64,000 nucleotides of DNA from NCBI RefSeq assembly GCF_002732165.1, contig NZ_MRZO01000003.1:186001-250000 (forward strand), given 5' to 3'. Shown one piece after another: positions 1-8,382 of the stretch. The stretch's first letter is position 1; each line of letters begins with the position of its first letter. Below the pieces are notes generated by a model. It was given only the letters and a program-made list of their open reading frames with translations, was not told where the DNA came from and ran no database searches. Made by a program: the position numbers and the translations under genes. The DNA comes from Staphylococcus xylosus. Lineage in GTDB: Bacteria; Bacillota; Bacilli; Staphylococcales; Staphylococcaceae.

Positions 1-1143
1 ATCGGCTTATGGTTAAGTATTATTGGATCATTATTAATTATCGTTAGTAACTTACCAATATTATTAATTATTGGCAGAGTTATTCAGGGATTATCAGCAG
101 CAGCTATTATGCCCTCGACATTAGCAATTATGAAAGCTTATTTTTATGGTAAAGATAGACAACGTGCATTAAGCTATTGGTCAATAGGGTCATGGGGAGG
201 TTCAGGATTAGCATCACTATTCGGTGGGATGGTCTCAACATTTATTGGCTGGCGTTGGATTTTTATTTTATCTATACTTATAGCTTTATTATCAATGTAT
301 TTAATCAAAGGGACGCCTGAAACGAAATCACCAGTAACTAATAATAAGCACTTTGATTATGTTGGTTTGATTTTATTTGTAATTATGATGTTAAGTATCA
401 ATGTTGTTATTACACAAAGTAGTGCGTTGGGATTATTCTCACCAATTATTTTAGGACTTACTCTCATTTTTATACTTTCGACAATTATTTTCTTAAAAGT
501 TGAAAATAAAATAGGTAATCCATTAATTGATTTTAAACTATTTAATAATAAGGCGTATACAGGTGCAACATTATCCAATTTCTTATTGAATGGTGTGGCA
601 GGTGCTTTACTAGTTGCTAATACATTCGTACAGCAAGGGTTAGGGTTTAGTGCATTTCAAACAGGATTGCTATCAATAACATATTTAATAACCGTATTAT
701 TAATGATTCGTGTTGGCGAAAAAGTATTACAAAAAGTTGGTGCGAAGAAACCAATGGTTTTAGGAACTTCTTTTAATATGGTTGGTATCATTCTAATTTC
801 GCTAACTTTTTTACCTAGTATGATTTATGTAGTTGTATGTATTTTTGGCTATTTGCTTTATGGCTTAGGGTTAGGATTTTATGCTACGCCTTCCACAGAT
901 ATGGCAATTTCTAATTCACCAGAAGATAAAGTTGGTGTAGCTTCAGGTATATACAAAATGGCTTCATCATTGGGCGGTGCGTTTGGTATTGCTTTATCTG
1001 GCGCATTATATGGTATTGTAACTCATTTAACTAATGTACAAATTGGTGCGTTAGCGGGCTTATGGTTAAACGTTATTATGGCATTATTATCCTTATTCAT
1101 CATTATGGTCATGGTACCAACAACAAAACAACTTAGAAAATAA
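1..1143 (+). CDS. norB: NorB-type MFS multidrug efflux pump, 5'-truncated by window start
   Basis: The reading frame is open from base 1, so the true start lies upstream; 380 residues are visible of a family length near 463. It is a drug:H+ antiporter of the DHA2 (14-helix) major facilitator family in the cytoplasmic membrane. Segments such as RQRALSYWSIGSWGGSG and GTPETK match S. aureus NorB as I remember it, and NorB exports quinolones and other drugs. A paralogue follows at 4024-5424. A weak TATAAT-like box lies in the 76-base gap to the next gene, so the two may be transcribed separately. The family is sure and the norB orthology likely. Confidence 0.88.
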   Translation: MGLWLSIIGSLLIIVSNLPILLIIGRVIQGLSAAAIMPSTLAIMKAYFYGKDRQRALSYWSIGSWGGSGLASLFGGMVSTFIGWRWIFILSILIALLSMYLIKGTPETKSPVTNNKHFDYVGLILFVIMMLSINVVITQSSALGLFSPIILGLTLIFILSTIIFLKVENKIGNPLIDFKLFNNKAYTGATLSNFLLNGVAGALLVANTFVQQGLGFSAFQTGLLSITYLITVLLMIRVGEKVLQKVGAKKPMVLGTSFNMVGIILISLTFLPSMIYVVVCIFGYLLYGLGLGFYATPSTDMAISNSPEDKVGVASGIYKMASSLGGAFGIALSGALYGIVTHLTNVQIGALAGLWLNVIMALLSLFIIMVMVPTTKQLRK

Positions 1144-1219
1144 AATCCCAATAGGGCTGACAAATATTTTGATAATAAAAAGTGTATAATGTAATTATCA
1201 CGTTATAGGGGGAACTATT

Positions 1220-2395
1220 ATGGTGAAAGAATTAATAGATTTATTGAAAGATAAAGAAGAACGAATGATTGAAATTCGTCGATTTCTACATCAATATCCT
1301 GAACTATCGTTTCATGAAGAGCAAACTCCAAAATATATTGAAGAGTTTTATAGAAATAAAGATTGTGATGTAGAAACTAACATAGGGCCTAACGGATTAA
1401 AAGTGACAATTGATAGTGGGAAACCTGGCAAAACAATTGCTATTCGTGCAGATTTTGATGCATTACCAATTGAAGAAGATACAGGTTTATCATTTGCTTC
1501 AAAAAATAAAGGTGTGATGCATGCATGTGGTCACGATGCTCATACAGCATACATGTTAATACTTGCAGAAACATTAATAGAATTAAAAGAACGATTTAAT
1601 GGCAAAGTAGTAGTTATTCACCAACCTGCAGAAGAAGTCCCACCAGGAGGAGCACAAGCAATGATTAAGGATGGCGTGTTAGATGGTGTGGATCACGTGT
1701 TAGGTGTTCATGTTATGAGTCATATGCCTACTGGAACGATTTTTTATCGTGAAGGTAACGTGCAAACTGGTAGAGACTTTTTTAAACTTACAGTAAAAGG
1801 ACAAGGTGGTCATGGTTCATCACCACATACAGCAAACGATGCTATTGTAGCTGGTGCGTATTTTGTTAATGCTGCTCAAACAATTGTTTCAAGAAGATTA
1901 AATCCGTTTGAAACAGGCGTCGTAACGATTGGTTCATTTGATGGTAAAGGTCAATTTAATGTCATCAAAGACAGTATCATTATTGAGGGAGATGTTCGAG
2001 CGTTAACAGACGATACAAAACGCACAATTAAAAATGAGGTTACACGCCTATCAGAAGGTTTAGAATCAATGTTTGGTGTAACTTGCGAGTTAGAATATCA
2101 TGACGATTATCCAGCGCTATATAACGATCAAGAATTCACACGTTTTGTAGTGGATTCTATTGAAAATGCAGAAACAGATGCAATTAAAAAAGTAGAAAGA
2201 TGTGAACCACAACCACCATCTGAAGATTTTGCATATTATGCTAAAAAGTTACCGAGTGCATTTATATATGCAGGCGCAGCTCCAGAAAATGGGGATATTC
2301 ATCCTCATCACCATCCTAAATTCACAATTAGTGAAAAAGCAATGCGAGTTTCTGCAGAAGCGGTAGGCATTACTGTATTAAACTATTTAAAATAA
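1220..2395 (+). CDS. M20 family amidohydrolase (hippurate / N-acyl-amino-acid hydrolase type)
   Basis: A 391-residue zinc-dependent amidohydrolase of peptidase family M20D, the family of hippurate hydrolases, IAA-amino-acid hydrolases and N-acetyldiaminopimelate deacetylase. Metal-ligand motifs are visible: HACGHDAHTA at residues 101-110, HQPAEE around 134-139 and the late histidine-rich HPHHHP near the C-terminus. The ATG follows a good GGGGGAA ribosome site. It is probably cytosolic and cleaves the acyl group from an N-acylated amino acid; the actual substrate cannot be told from sequence. A long hairpin follows the gene, so it is likely monocistronic. Confidence 0.85.
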   Translation: MVKELIDLLKDKEERMIEIRRFLHQYPELSFHEEQTPKYIEEFYRNKDCDVETNIGPNGLKVTIDSGKPGKTIAIRADFDALPIEEDTGLSFASKNKGVMHACGHDAHTAYMLILAETLIELKERFNGKVVVIHQPAEEVPPGGAQAMIKDGVLDGVDHVLGVHVMSHMPTGTIFYREGNVQTGRDFFKLTVKGQGGHGSSPHTANDAIVAGAYFVNAAQTIVSRRLNPFETGVVTIGSFDGKGQFNVIKDSIIIEGDVRALTDDTKRTIKNEVTRLSEGLESMFGVTCELEYHDDYPALYNDQEFTRFVVDSIENAETDAIKKVERCEPQPPSEDFAYYAKKLPSAFIYAGAAPENGDIHPHHHPKFTISEKAMRVSAEAVGITVLNYLK

Positions 2396-2404
2396 ACCAA
2401 TATT

Positions 2405-2460
2405 TAAGACACCTTATTATAAAGCGATAACTATTCACTTTATAGTATTAAGGTGTCTTA
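2405..2460. terminator. Long hairpin after M20 amidohydrolase
   Basis: A perfect 12-bp stem (TAAGACACCTTA / TAAGGTGTCTTA) is continued by a second inner stem TATAAAG / CTTTATA. It lies 9 bases after the stop codon. There is no strong T-run, so it may act as a processing or weak bidirectional terminator. Confidence 0.6.
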
Positions 2461-2588
2461 TATTATGTTGCGCTAATGATTATCAAACTATTATTTAAAT
2501 CCATCACTTTAATATTGCTATAAAAGTTTATGAGCTAACTATTGAGTGTATATATAAAAAGATAATAAAAAGATGAAGGATGATGATG

Positions 2589-3053
2589 ATGAATGGCGAC
2601 AAAAAAATAAGTGAATTACTAGATAGTTATAAAAAACCATTAAAAAAACTTTTTAAGTATGATAAATCAAAAGCCTTAACATTTGATAAAGAAAGTAGAA
2701 GTAAAGTTGAAAATGAAAAGGGTATCTTTGTCATATTTAATAATAAAAAGCCGATATTTGTTGGACAAGCTGGTGGATTAATGACGGGCTATAAATTGAC
2801 CCAAAAAGATTTGAATGATAAATTAGGTCAATTTAATTCGAAATCTGCCGCAGGTACAGCGAAATTTAGAAGAGTGTTTAGCACACAGCAAAACTTAGAT
2901 GAAATGGAACAACAAAATATTAAGGCAGAAACTTATAATTTAAAATTTCAATATATTAAAGTAAAAGAGAATCCAGCAATGATCAATATATTAGAACTAC
3001 TTGCTATAGAATTCGCAAAAGATAATGAAATTGAACTGTATAACTTTTTATAA
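2589..3053 (+). CDS. Small GIY-YIG-like domain protein of unknown function
   Basis: About 154 residues and not a family I can name with certainty. After a lysine-rich N-terminus it has GIFVIFNNKKPIFVGQAGG, which has the spacing of a GIY-YIG nuclease core (GIF replacing GIY, FVG replacing YIG). A later KFRRVF could supply the family arginine and LELLAIEF the family glutamate. Four ATG codons run in tandem from 2580; the GAAGGA ribosome site overlaps the first, so initiation most likely uses the third or fourth (2586 or 2589). A lone hypothetical between two hairpin-bounded genes. The function could be nucleic-acid cleavage or binding; this is inference from motif spacing only. Confidence 0.7.
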   Translation: MNGDKKISELLDSYKKPLKKLFKYDKSKALTFDKESRSKVENEKGIFVIFNNKKPIFVGQAGGLMTGYKLTQKDLNDKLGQFNSKSAAGTAKFRRVFSTQQNLDEMEQQNIKAETYNLKFQYIKVKENPAMINILELLAIEFAKDNEIELYNFL

Positions 3054-3104
3054 TTCAAGGTGTATCATACTCAATTTTTAATGCTTAAAGTGAGGTGTTT
3101 TGAA

Positions 3105-3797
3105 ATGAATTTAAACTCATTAAGTATTTATTTTCAACATCATGAAATAAGAATAAAACTACCGAAAAACTATTTTAAGACTGAAGGGAAGTCTTATCCA
3201 CTAGTTATAGTACAAGATGGCGACTATTTATTTAAAGATGTAAACAAAGATGTAGTGTTTGCAGGAGTTGTTCCTAATGACAGAAAGCAAGAGTACACGC
3301 CTTGGTACACAAAGGTAAATGGAATTGAATTTGATGGCAAGGCAGACGACTATTTAGTTTGGATAACGAGTGAATTATTGCCATATTTGAAAAAATGTTT
3401 CAGTATTTCTGAGGAACAGAAAGATATAGCTATCGCAGGCGCATCGCTGGGGGGCCTAGTATCGTTGTATGGACTATTAACGGAGAAGTATGCTTTTGGT
3501 AGCTTTATATTAATATCGCCATCAATATGGTATCCTGGATTTTTAAAATTTATGAAAGAGCATGAAATTCTTAAACAGCCATTCCATGTTTACTGGTATG
3601 TAGGAGAGTTAGAAGGAAAGCAAAACAAACTTTCAAACCTAAATATGATTTCACAAACAGAACAAGGCGTCGATATTATAAATGAACTATTAATATCTGA
3701 ACAATCGGTGTTTCACTTTGTAACTAATAGAAAAGGTATACATCGTAAAGATTACTTTAAAAAATACTTCAAGCATGCAATCAAGAAATTGTTTTAA
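3105..3797 (+). CDS. Alpha/beta-hydrolase fold esterase (esterase D / BesA-like)
   Basis: About 230 residues of the putative esterase family PF00756, which includes esterase D and siderophore esterases such as BesA and IroE. The nucleophile elbow GASLGG is clear near residue 130, and a late histidine in GIHRKDYF fits the triad. The frame opens at 3060, but the ATG at 3105 has a GAGGTG ribosome site seven bases away and gives a family-like N-terminus. No signal peptide is seen, so it is cytosolic. The only iron-related hint is the family; no siderophore genes are nearby, so the substrate is unknown. Confidence 0.8.
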   Translation: MNLNSLSIYFQHHEIRIKLPKNYFKTEGKSYPLVIVQDGDYLFKDVNKDVVFAGVVPNDRKQEYTPWYTKVNGIEFDGKADDYLVWITSELLPYLKKCFSISEEQKDIAIAGASLGGLVSLYGLLTEKYAFGSFILISPSIWYPGFLKFMKEHEILKQPFHVYWYVGELEGKQNKLSNLNMISQTEQGVDIINELLISEQSVFHFVTNRKGIHRKDYFKKYFKHAIKKLF

Positions 3798-3822
3798 CGA
3801 AATGAAAAAGTTTTTCGTTTAT
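3796..3822 (+). terminator. Weak hairpin at end of esterase gene
   Basis: AACGAAA and TTTCGTT form a 7-bp stem that overlaps the stop codon and is followed by TTATATT. A possible weak terminator. Confidence 0.35.
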
Positions 3823-4023
3823 ATTGTCAGAAAATTCTTTATATTAAACTAAATTTGCCACTTTCAAGTTAGAAAAATGGTAATATTTATAGTGTAAATA
3901 TTTATAAAATAGATTAACATGTATCTAATGATGAAATGTAACACTTTGAATATAGCATTGATTAATGATTTGAATTTTTATAAATATTAAGTGAAATTAT
4001 ATTTAAATATAGGGGATGCTTTT

Positions 4024-5424
4024 ATGACAGAAAACACTAAAAATTTTTCGGGAAGTAAGTTATTGACTGGTATTGTATTATCTATATTAACTTATTGGTT
4101 GTTTGCACAGTCTTTTTTAAATATAGGGCCAAAGATACAATCAGCATTTGGCACTAGTCCAGATATAGTTAATATTTCAATTAGCTTAACTTCGTTTGTT
4201 ACTGGCGTTTTTATGGTTGTAGCGGGTAATTTTTCAGATAAACTTGGTAAGGTGAAGATGACTAGGATCGCATTGATACTTAGTATTATAGGTTCGCTAA
4301 TGTTAATCGTTTCTGGAAACGTTGTTTTATTACTCATGGGGAGAGTAGTACAAGGACTATCAGCAGCTATTATAATGCCGGCCACAATTTCAATAGTAAA
4401 TGATTTTTTTGAAGGTGATGAGAGACAAAAAGCGTTGAGTTATTGGTCGATTGGCGCTTTTGGTGGTACTGGTTTATCTTCTTTTTTTGCAGGTGCAATG
4501 GCAACATTTATATCATGGCAATCGATTTTTGTATTATCTATTATTTTATCTCTTTTGGCGTTATTTTTGTTGAACAAGTTGCCTGAAAGTAAATTAGTTA
4601 AATCCACGTCTAGTCAATTTGATTATATAGGACTTACTATATTTGTGATTATGATTGCAAGTATTAGTTTTGTGATAACACAAGGTTATAAAATGGGGTG
4701 GTTAAGTACACCTACATTAGTCTTAAGTTTACTATTTTTCGTTTGTATTTTTGTGTTTTATAAATTTGAAAAGTCCAAACGAGCACCTTTTATTGATTTA
4801 GAATTATTTAAAAATAGACCATATATTGGCGCAGTATTGGCTAACTTTTTATTGAATACAGGTGTAGGTGTTATCGCTTTGTTTAACATGTATGTACAAG
4901 GTGGAATGAAATTGAGCGCATTTCAAGCGGGGATGCTTACCTTACCTTATGTAATTACATTATTACTTGTTGTTAGATTAGGTGAAAAGAGTATTAAACG
5001 TTTTGGAGCAAAACGTGTAATGGTTATAGGTCCAATTTTTACAGCTTTAGGAATATTACTGTTTAGTTTTACTTTTTTTGATAAACCTATATATATAATT
5101 GTATCGTTAATAGGGGCTGTGTGTTTCGGAGGAGGAACCGGATTGTTTGCGACGCCAGCTCTAAGTACAGCAGTATCAACTACGCCACCTGAAAAAGTAG
5201 GAGTCGCATCAGGAATTTTTAAAATGGGATCTACACTAGGTGGTGCATTTGGCATCGCAATTATGACATCTATTTATACAGCTATAATACAAAGTGGCCA
5301 GAGTATGGAAGTAGCGGCAAGCATAGGTTTTATCGTTGGGACATGTTTAGTTGTATGTGGCGTGTTAGCGAGTGCGCTGATTATCCCAACTAGGAAGATT
5401 AAAACTAGATTGAAAACAAGTTAA
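4024..5424 (+). CDS. NorB-like MFS drug efflux transporter (DHA2 family)
   Basis: About 466 residues, a full-length 14-helix DHA2 family proton antiporter and clear paralogue of the truncated NorB at 1-1143. The two share RALSYWSIG, GRVVQGLSAA-type motif C and the EKVGVASGI segment. The frame opens at 3991, but ATG 4024 follows an AGGGGATG ribosome site and gives the MTENTKNF start with a short cytoplasmic tail. It probably exports amphipathic drugs or host antimicrobial lipids, but its substrate is unknown. The 226-base upstream gap suggests its own promoter. A terminator follows at 5499. Confidence 0.85.
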   Translation: MTENTKNFSGSKLLTGIVLSILTYWLFAQSFLNIGPKIQSAFGTSPDIVNISISLTSFVTGVFMVVAGNFSDKLGKVKMTRIALILSIIGSLMLIVSGNVVLLLMGRVVQGLSAAIIMPATISIVNDFFEGDERQKALSYWSIGAFGGTGLSSFFAGAMATFISWQSIFVLSIILSLLALFLLNKLPESKLVKSTSSQFDYIGLTIFVIMIASISFVITQGYKMGWLSTPTLVLSLLFFVCIFVFYKFEKSKRAPFIDLELFKNRPYIGAVLANFLLNTGVGVIALFNMYVQGGMKLSAFQAGMLTLPYVITLLLVVRLGEKSIKRFGAKRVMVIGPIFTALGILLFSFTFFDKPIYIIVSLIGAVCFGGGTGLFATPALSTAVSTTPPEKVGVASGIFKMGSTLGGAFGIAIMTSIYTAIIQSGQSMEVAASIGFIVGTCLVVCGVLASALIIPTRKIKTRLKTS

Positions 5425-5498
5425 TTTTTTAATCAATACGTAAATTGTATAGATGATAGTTTAAATAACAGACATATTATGAAATTAATGATTAGAAG

Positions 5499-5541
5499 AA
5501 GAGGAGTTGACAGCCACAGACTTGGTTTATCTACTCCTCTT
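5499..5541. terminator. Bidirectional terminator
   Basis: AAGAGGAGT / ACTCCTCTT stem with a T-rich 3' side, located between convergent genes ending at 5424 (+) and 5552 (-). Confidence 0.65.
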
Positions 5542-5551
5542 TATTCTCAAT

Positions 5552-5824
5552 TTATATTTTATGTTTAAAAGCTAAATGTAAATCGTGAGTAAATACAATC
5601 AAAGGTCTTATCGTCATTTGAATACTACCTATAACGAATAATACAGTACCAGTTGTTACAGTTGAACTGTTGAAAAATAAAAAGCTACCACATAGGAATA
5701 CTAAGCCTAAGATAATATCATTTAATTGGTAGAGTGCTTTATAAATTAATGTAATGCGTTCGGATTTTGGATTTTTATGAAAATTAAGGTCTATATTTTT
5801 GTGGTGTTGTTTGAAGTGACTCAC
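5552..5824 (-). CDS. YrhK-like small membrane protein
   Basis: A 90-residue protein with a charged N-terminus followed by two hydrophobic segments (about residues 35-55 and 58-80). The pattern LYQLNDIILGLVFLCGSFLF fits the YrhK domain family of two-helix membrane proteins of unknown function. The gene starts with an ATG preceded by an AGGAGG-like site (complement of 5826-5836). It is convergent with the NorB-like gene and divergent from ogt. No catalytic residues are apparent. Confidence 0.7.
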   Translation of the reverse strand: MSHFKQHHKNIDLNFHKNPKSERITLIYKALYQLNDIILGLVFLCGSFLFFNSSTVTTGTVLFVIGSIQMTIRPLIVFTHDLHLAFKHKI

Positions 5825-5938
5825 TTAGAACCTCCTAGAGTTAAATACTATATGAGTTGTACATACCCCTAAGTATTTACATAAAACAAATAAAGTTTTA
5901 TGATTATAGCAAATTAAAAGGTGGAAAAGAGGGATATT

Positions 5939-6472
5939 ATGTATTATAAAACAACTTATCAATCACCGATTGGCCAAATCACCTTAACCTCTGACGGAGA
6001 AAGTATTACAGGTTTGTGGTTACCAAACCATCAAGACATTGAATCACATTACGATGATAAATTAATTGAAAAAGATCAACCAGTATTTGAACAAGCTACA
6101 CATTGGTTAGATAGCTATTTCTCAGGAAATAAACCTAAAATAGATTTTCCTTTGAAGGCGATAGGGACTCCCTTTAGAGAAACAGTTTGGAAAATATTGT
6201 TAGAAATACCACATGGAGAAACGGTAACTTATAGTGATATTGCCCAAAAAGTAGCTCTAGAAAGAGGTAAAGAGAAAATGTCCTCCCAAGCTGTAGGTGG
6301 AGCAGTTGGAAGTAATCCAATTTCTATTATCATTCCATGCCATAGAGTTGTCGGGAAAGACGGAAGCTTAACAGGTTATGGTGGTGGCATTGACACTAAA
6401 ATTGAATTATTAAAATTAGAACAACAAGATATGACTCAGTTTTACATACCTAAAAACAGTACCAAACCTTGA
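5939..6472 (+). CDS. ogt: Methylated-DNA--protein-cysteine S-methyltransferase
   Basis: A 177-residue O6-alkylguanine-DNA alkyltransferase that moves the alkyl group from O6-methylguanine to its own cysteine in a suicide reaction. The active-site motif IIPCHRV is present with the following GGGIDTK loop, and an upstream helix-turn-helix segment (TVTYSDIAQK) binds DNA. The frame opens at a GTG at 5921, but ATG 5939 with its GAGGG ribosome site gives the normal MYYKTTYQSPIG start. Cytosolic and probably monocistronic, ending in a hairpin that includes its stop codon. Confidence 0.92.
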   Translation: MYYKTTYQSPIGQITLTSDGESITGLWLPNHQDIESHYDDKLIEKDQPVFEQATHWLDSYFSGNKPKIDFPLKAIGTPFRETVWKILLEIPHGETVTYSDIAQKVALERGKEKMSSQAVGGAVGSNPISIIIPCHRVVGKDGSLTGYGGGIDTKIELLKLEQQDMTQFYIPKNSTKP

Positions 6473-6490
6473 GTTTGATACTGTTTATTT
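6454..6490 (+). terminator. Rho-independent terminator of ogt
   Basis: AAACAGTACCAAAC pairs with GTTTGATACTGTTT, with one mismatch, followed by ATTTTGTG. The stem spans the ogt stop codon. Confidence 0.65.
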
Positions 6491-6892
6491 TGTGTTTTCA
6501 AAAATAAAATATGAATAAGTATATTAGAATTTATGAAAAGTTGATTACTATCTTCAGGGTGTTATTCTGTTAAACATATTAATAATTTATAGAGGTGATG
6601 CAATTTTTGGGGGATGATGAAATGCGATTTCAAGTGTATTTGTAGTAATTAATTCGAAAATTGTAGTCTATCAATGATATTCTCGTATAACATAAGATAA
6701 TTAAATAATTTCTCTTAACTCCAAATTAATATACACCCAATCACACGTTTTAGTCGCGATAATTTCAACAATCTATTTTCCATGATTAGAGTGTACTGTA
6801 AACATCCTCTAGTCTCTTTATTACATACTTTTTTATTTATAGTTATTTTTATCATTTCTACCACAATAATTTTTCGTTACAGTTAAGCCAGT
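6491..6892. other. Gene-free AT-rich spacer
   Basis: About 400 bases between ogt and the convergent XRE gene. I see no convincing gene. A 15-codon frame at 6598 follows a good AGAGGTG site but has no recognisable product. No clear hairpin, repeat or RNA motif was noticed. Confidence 0.4.
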
Positions 6893-7108
6893 TTAATTCT
6901 CTATTTCTTTATTGGTATATTCCATAATATCAGCTGGTTGGCAATCAAGAGCTTTACATATAGCGTCTAAAGTTGAAAATCTGATTGCTTTTGCTTTGCC
7001 AGTTTTCAAATTAGATAAATTGGCAACTGTGATATCAATTTCATTTGCTAAGTCGCTGAGTTTCATTTTTCTATCTGCTAATACTCGGTCTAATCTCACT
7101 ATAATCAT
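6893..7108 (-). CDS. XRE-family transcriptional regulator (YozG-like)
   Basis: A 71-residue protein that is almost entirely a Cro/C1-type helix-turn-helix: KMKLSDLANEIDITVANLSN places the two helices at about residues 14-33, followed by AIRFSTLDAICKALDCQP. This is typical of the YozG group of tiny XRE regulators encoded with DUF2975 membrane proteins. Its ribosome site GGAGCC lies in the end of the upstream DUF2975 gene, 12 bases before the ATG, so the two are cotranscribed and probably translationally linked. It likely autoregulates the pair. Confidence 0.85.
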   Translation of the reverse strand: MIIVRLDRVLADRKMKLSDLANEIDITVANLSNLKTGKAKAIRFSTLDAICKALDCQPADIMEYTNKEIEN

Positions 7109-7120
7109 TTATTAAGGCTC

Positions 7121-7765
7121 CTAAACAGTATGATCAAATTCATCTTGTAAAAACGCACCATATTTAAATACATAACTTATTATCCATATTATTATACCAG
7201 CAAAGATGAGCGTGAAATTAAAGTCATATATAAAATCCCCTACGGATTCAATATTTTTATCAACTAATGCATATAATTTAGAATTATAATCTAGAAAACT
7301 ATATATAACAAAGTTGCTTGCAAGGTTAATCACAGATTCGAAAACACCTAATACTAGAAAGCAATATGCGATAAAAGTGATAGTATTAGCATTTTTATAA
7401 GTGAAAATTTGGCCATTACTTACATTTTTTAGCCACTTTCTTACTTGTGCGATGATTACAATGTATAAAATAATTAAAATGACAATTAACAATAAAACTA
7501 ATATAACAGGTGGTTTTGAAAATGTGATATCACTTAGATTATACTGGGCTACAGTATTTTTTGTTAAACCAAAAGAGTCTATCCAAAATTCTTCATCTGC
7601 TTTTGCTATTTGATTATTTATAAAAGACGTTGGGATAACTAAGAGCCCTATAATCCCTATTAATATTGGTAAAATACTTAGTGATGTCATTATCAAAATT
7701 ATTGTTGATAAAATGATTAAAGATTTAACTAAAAGATTAAATCGTTTGTTATTAATCTTTTTCAT
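7121..7765 (-). CDS. DUF2975 integral membrane protein (YoaS-like)
   Basis: A 214-residue protein with about four hydrophobic helices (residues roughly 12-45, 90-112, 128-150 and 180-205), fitting the DUF2975 family. Members sit next to small XRE regulators in many Firmicutes and their function is unknown; a membrane sensor that sequesters or signals to the regulator has been considered for similar pairs. The ATG has an AAGGAGACC ribosome site, and a good sigma-A promoter lies directly upstream at 7798-7826. It forms a two-gene operon with the XRE gene. Confidence 0.8.
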   Translation of the reverse strand: MKKINNKRFNLLVKSLIILSTIILIMTSLSILPILIGIIGLLVIPTSFINNQIAKADEEFWIDSFGLTKNTVAQYNLSDITFSKPPVILVLLLIVILIILYIVIIAQVRKWLKNVSNGQIFTYKNANTITFIAYCFLVLGVFESVINLASNFVIYSFLDYNSKLYALVDKNIESVGDFIYDFNFTLIFAGIIIWIISYVFKYGAFLQDEFDHTV

Positions 7766-7797
7766 AAATTGGTCTCCTTCTTTATGTGATTAACCAT

Positions 7798-7826
7798 ACT
7801 ATAACTTATTATTTATCGATAATCAA
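7798..7826 (-). promoter_or_regulatory. Sigma-A promoter of DUF2975/XRE operon with palindrome in spacer
   Basis: On the minus strand TTGATT and TATAGT are separated by exactly 17 bases. The perfect 10-bp palindrome TTATCGATAA (7813-7822) overlaps the -35 end and spacer, and a second TTATCG half-site lies just upstream near 7834. This is a plausible autoregulatory operator for the XRE protein. Confidence 0.6.
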
Positions 7827-8308
7827 TATGTATTTATCGTTTTTCGGTATTTAAATTTTAGGATTTAGTTATATAAATATATCAAATGACATAAAACTAT
7901 CTTTTGTATTCCTATAAACTACGACGCTATAATATGTGTAACGAAAATAAGTGTTCACTTATATACTAATCCCCTCACTATGCCAGTAGTGAGGGGATTG
8001 ATGTTGATGTGGCATAATGTCTCCTAATTTTATTGTATTTACTTAGCTAATAAGTAAATACGTAACGGCACAGCCCTGATGACTGGTGCTATGATGTGGA
8101 AGGAAACATCTCTTTATACATCTCCTCTCTACGTCAAATTGGCACCTGAGAGATAGGCGGATTCCCTACAAATGAAAAAAGCATCTCCACTTCCAATACA
8201 TTGAATGATGTCATTTCAAGAGCAAAATAATGTGCCTTACTTTGATAAAAGTTGAATTCTACTCTAGGATTGATCATATAATCATTTTGTACAGGTATAA
8301 AGAACAAA
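7827..8308. other. Unassigned hairpin-rich spacer
   Basis: About 480 bases with no recognised gene. It holds a perfect 13-bp stem with a 6-base loop (7968-7999, AATCCCCTCACTA arm) and a perfect 11-bp stem with a 5-base loop (8035-8061, GTATTTACTTA arm). Between 8130 and 8165 is a block that on the minus strand reads CTCTCAGGTGCCAATTTGAC. An 18-codon minus-strand frame (8015-7959) begins with ATG after an AGGAG site and contains the first hairpin. The minus-strand frame over 8134-8322 starts inside the mvaS terminator and is probably not a gene. This may be a small structured RNA or the remains of an element. Confidence 0.4.
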
Positions 8309-8343
8309 TGAGGCTGGGACAAATGAATTTTGCCCCAGCCTCA
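8309..8343. terminator. Terminator downstream of mvaS
   Basis: TGAGGCTGGG pairs with CCCAGCCTCA around a short loop. This sequence type is a common staphylococcal terminator and lies 40 bases past the mvaS stop. Confidence 0.75.
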
Positions 8344-8382
8344 CATTAATTTATAAAGAGATAAGAATAAGTGATTTAAAAC

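Noticed and set aside
1157-1190. Promoter between norB and the M20 gene
   Set aside because: TATAAT at 1185-1190 is good, but the nearest -35-like CTGACA is 22 bases away, so the call is not safe.
6598-6645. 15-codon frame with a good AGAGGTG ribosome site
   Set aside because: Very short, no hydrophobic or toxin-like character and no context to support it.
8130-8190. Possible glycine or SAM riboswitch on the minus strand
   Set aside because: Only the short 3' block is similar; the conserved 5' parts and the core spacing of either aptamer are missing.
8134-8322. 62-codon frame on the minus strand downstream of mvaS
   Set aside because: It begins inside the mvaS terminator stem, has no ribosome site and no recognisable domain. 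The sequence is kept as part of the unassigned spacer instead.
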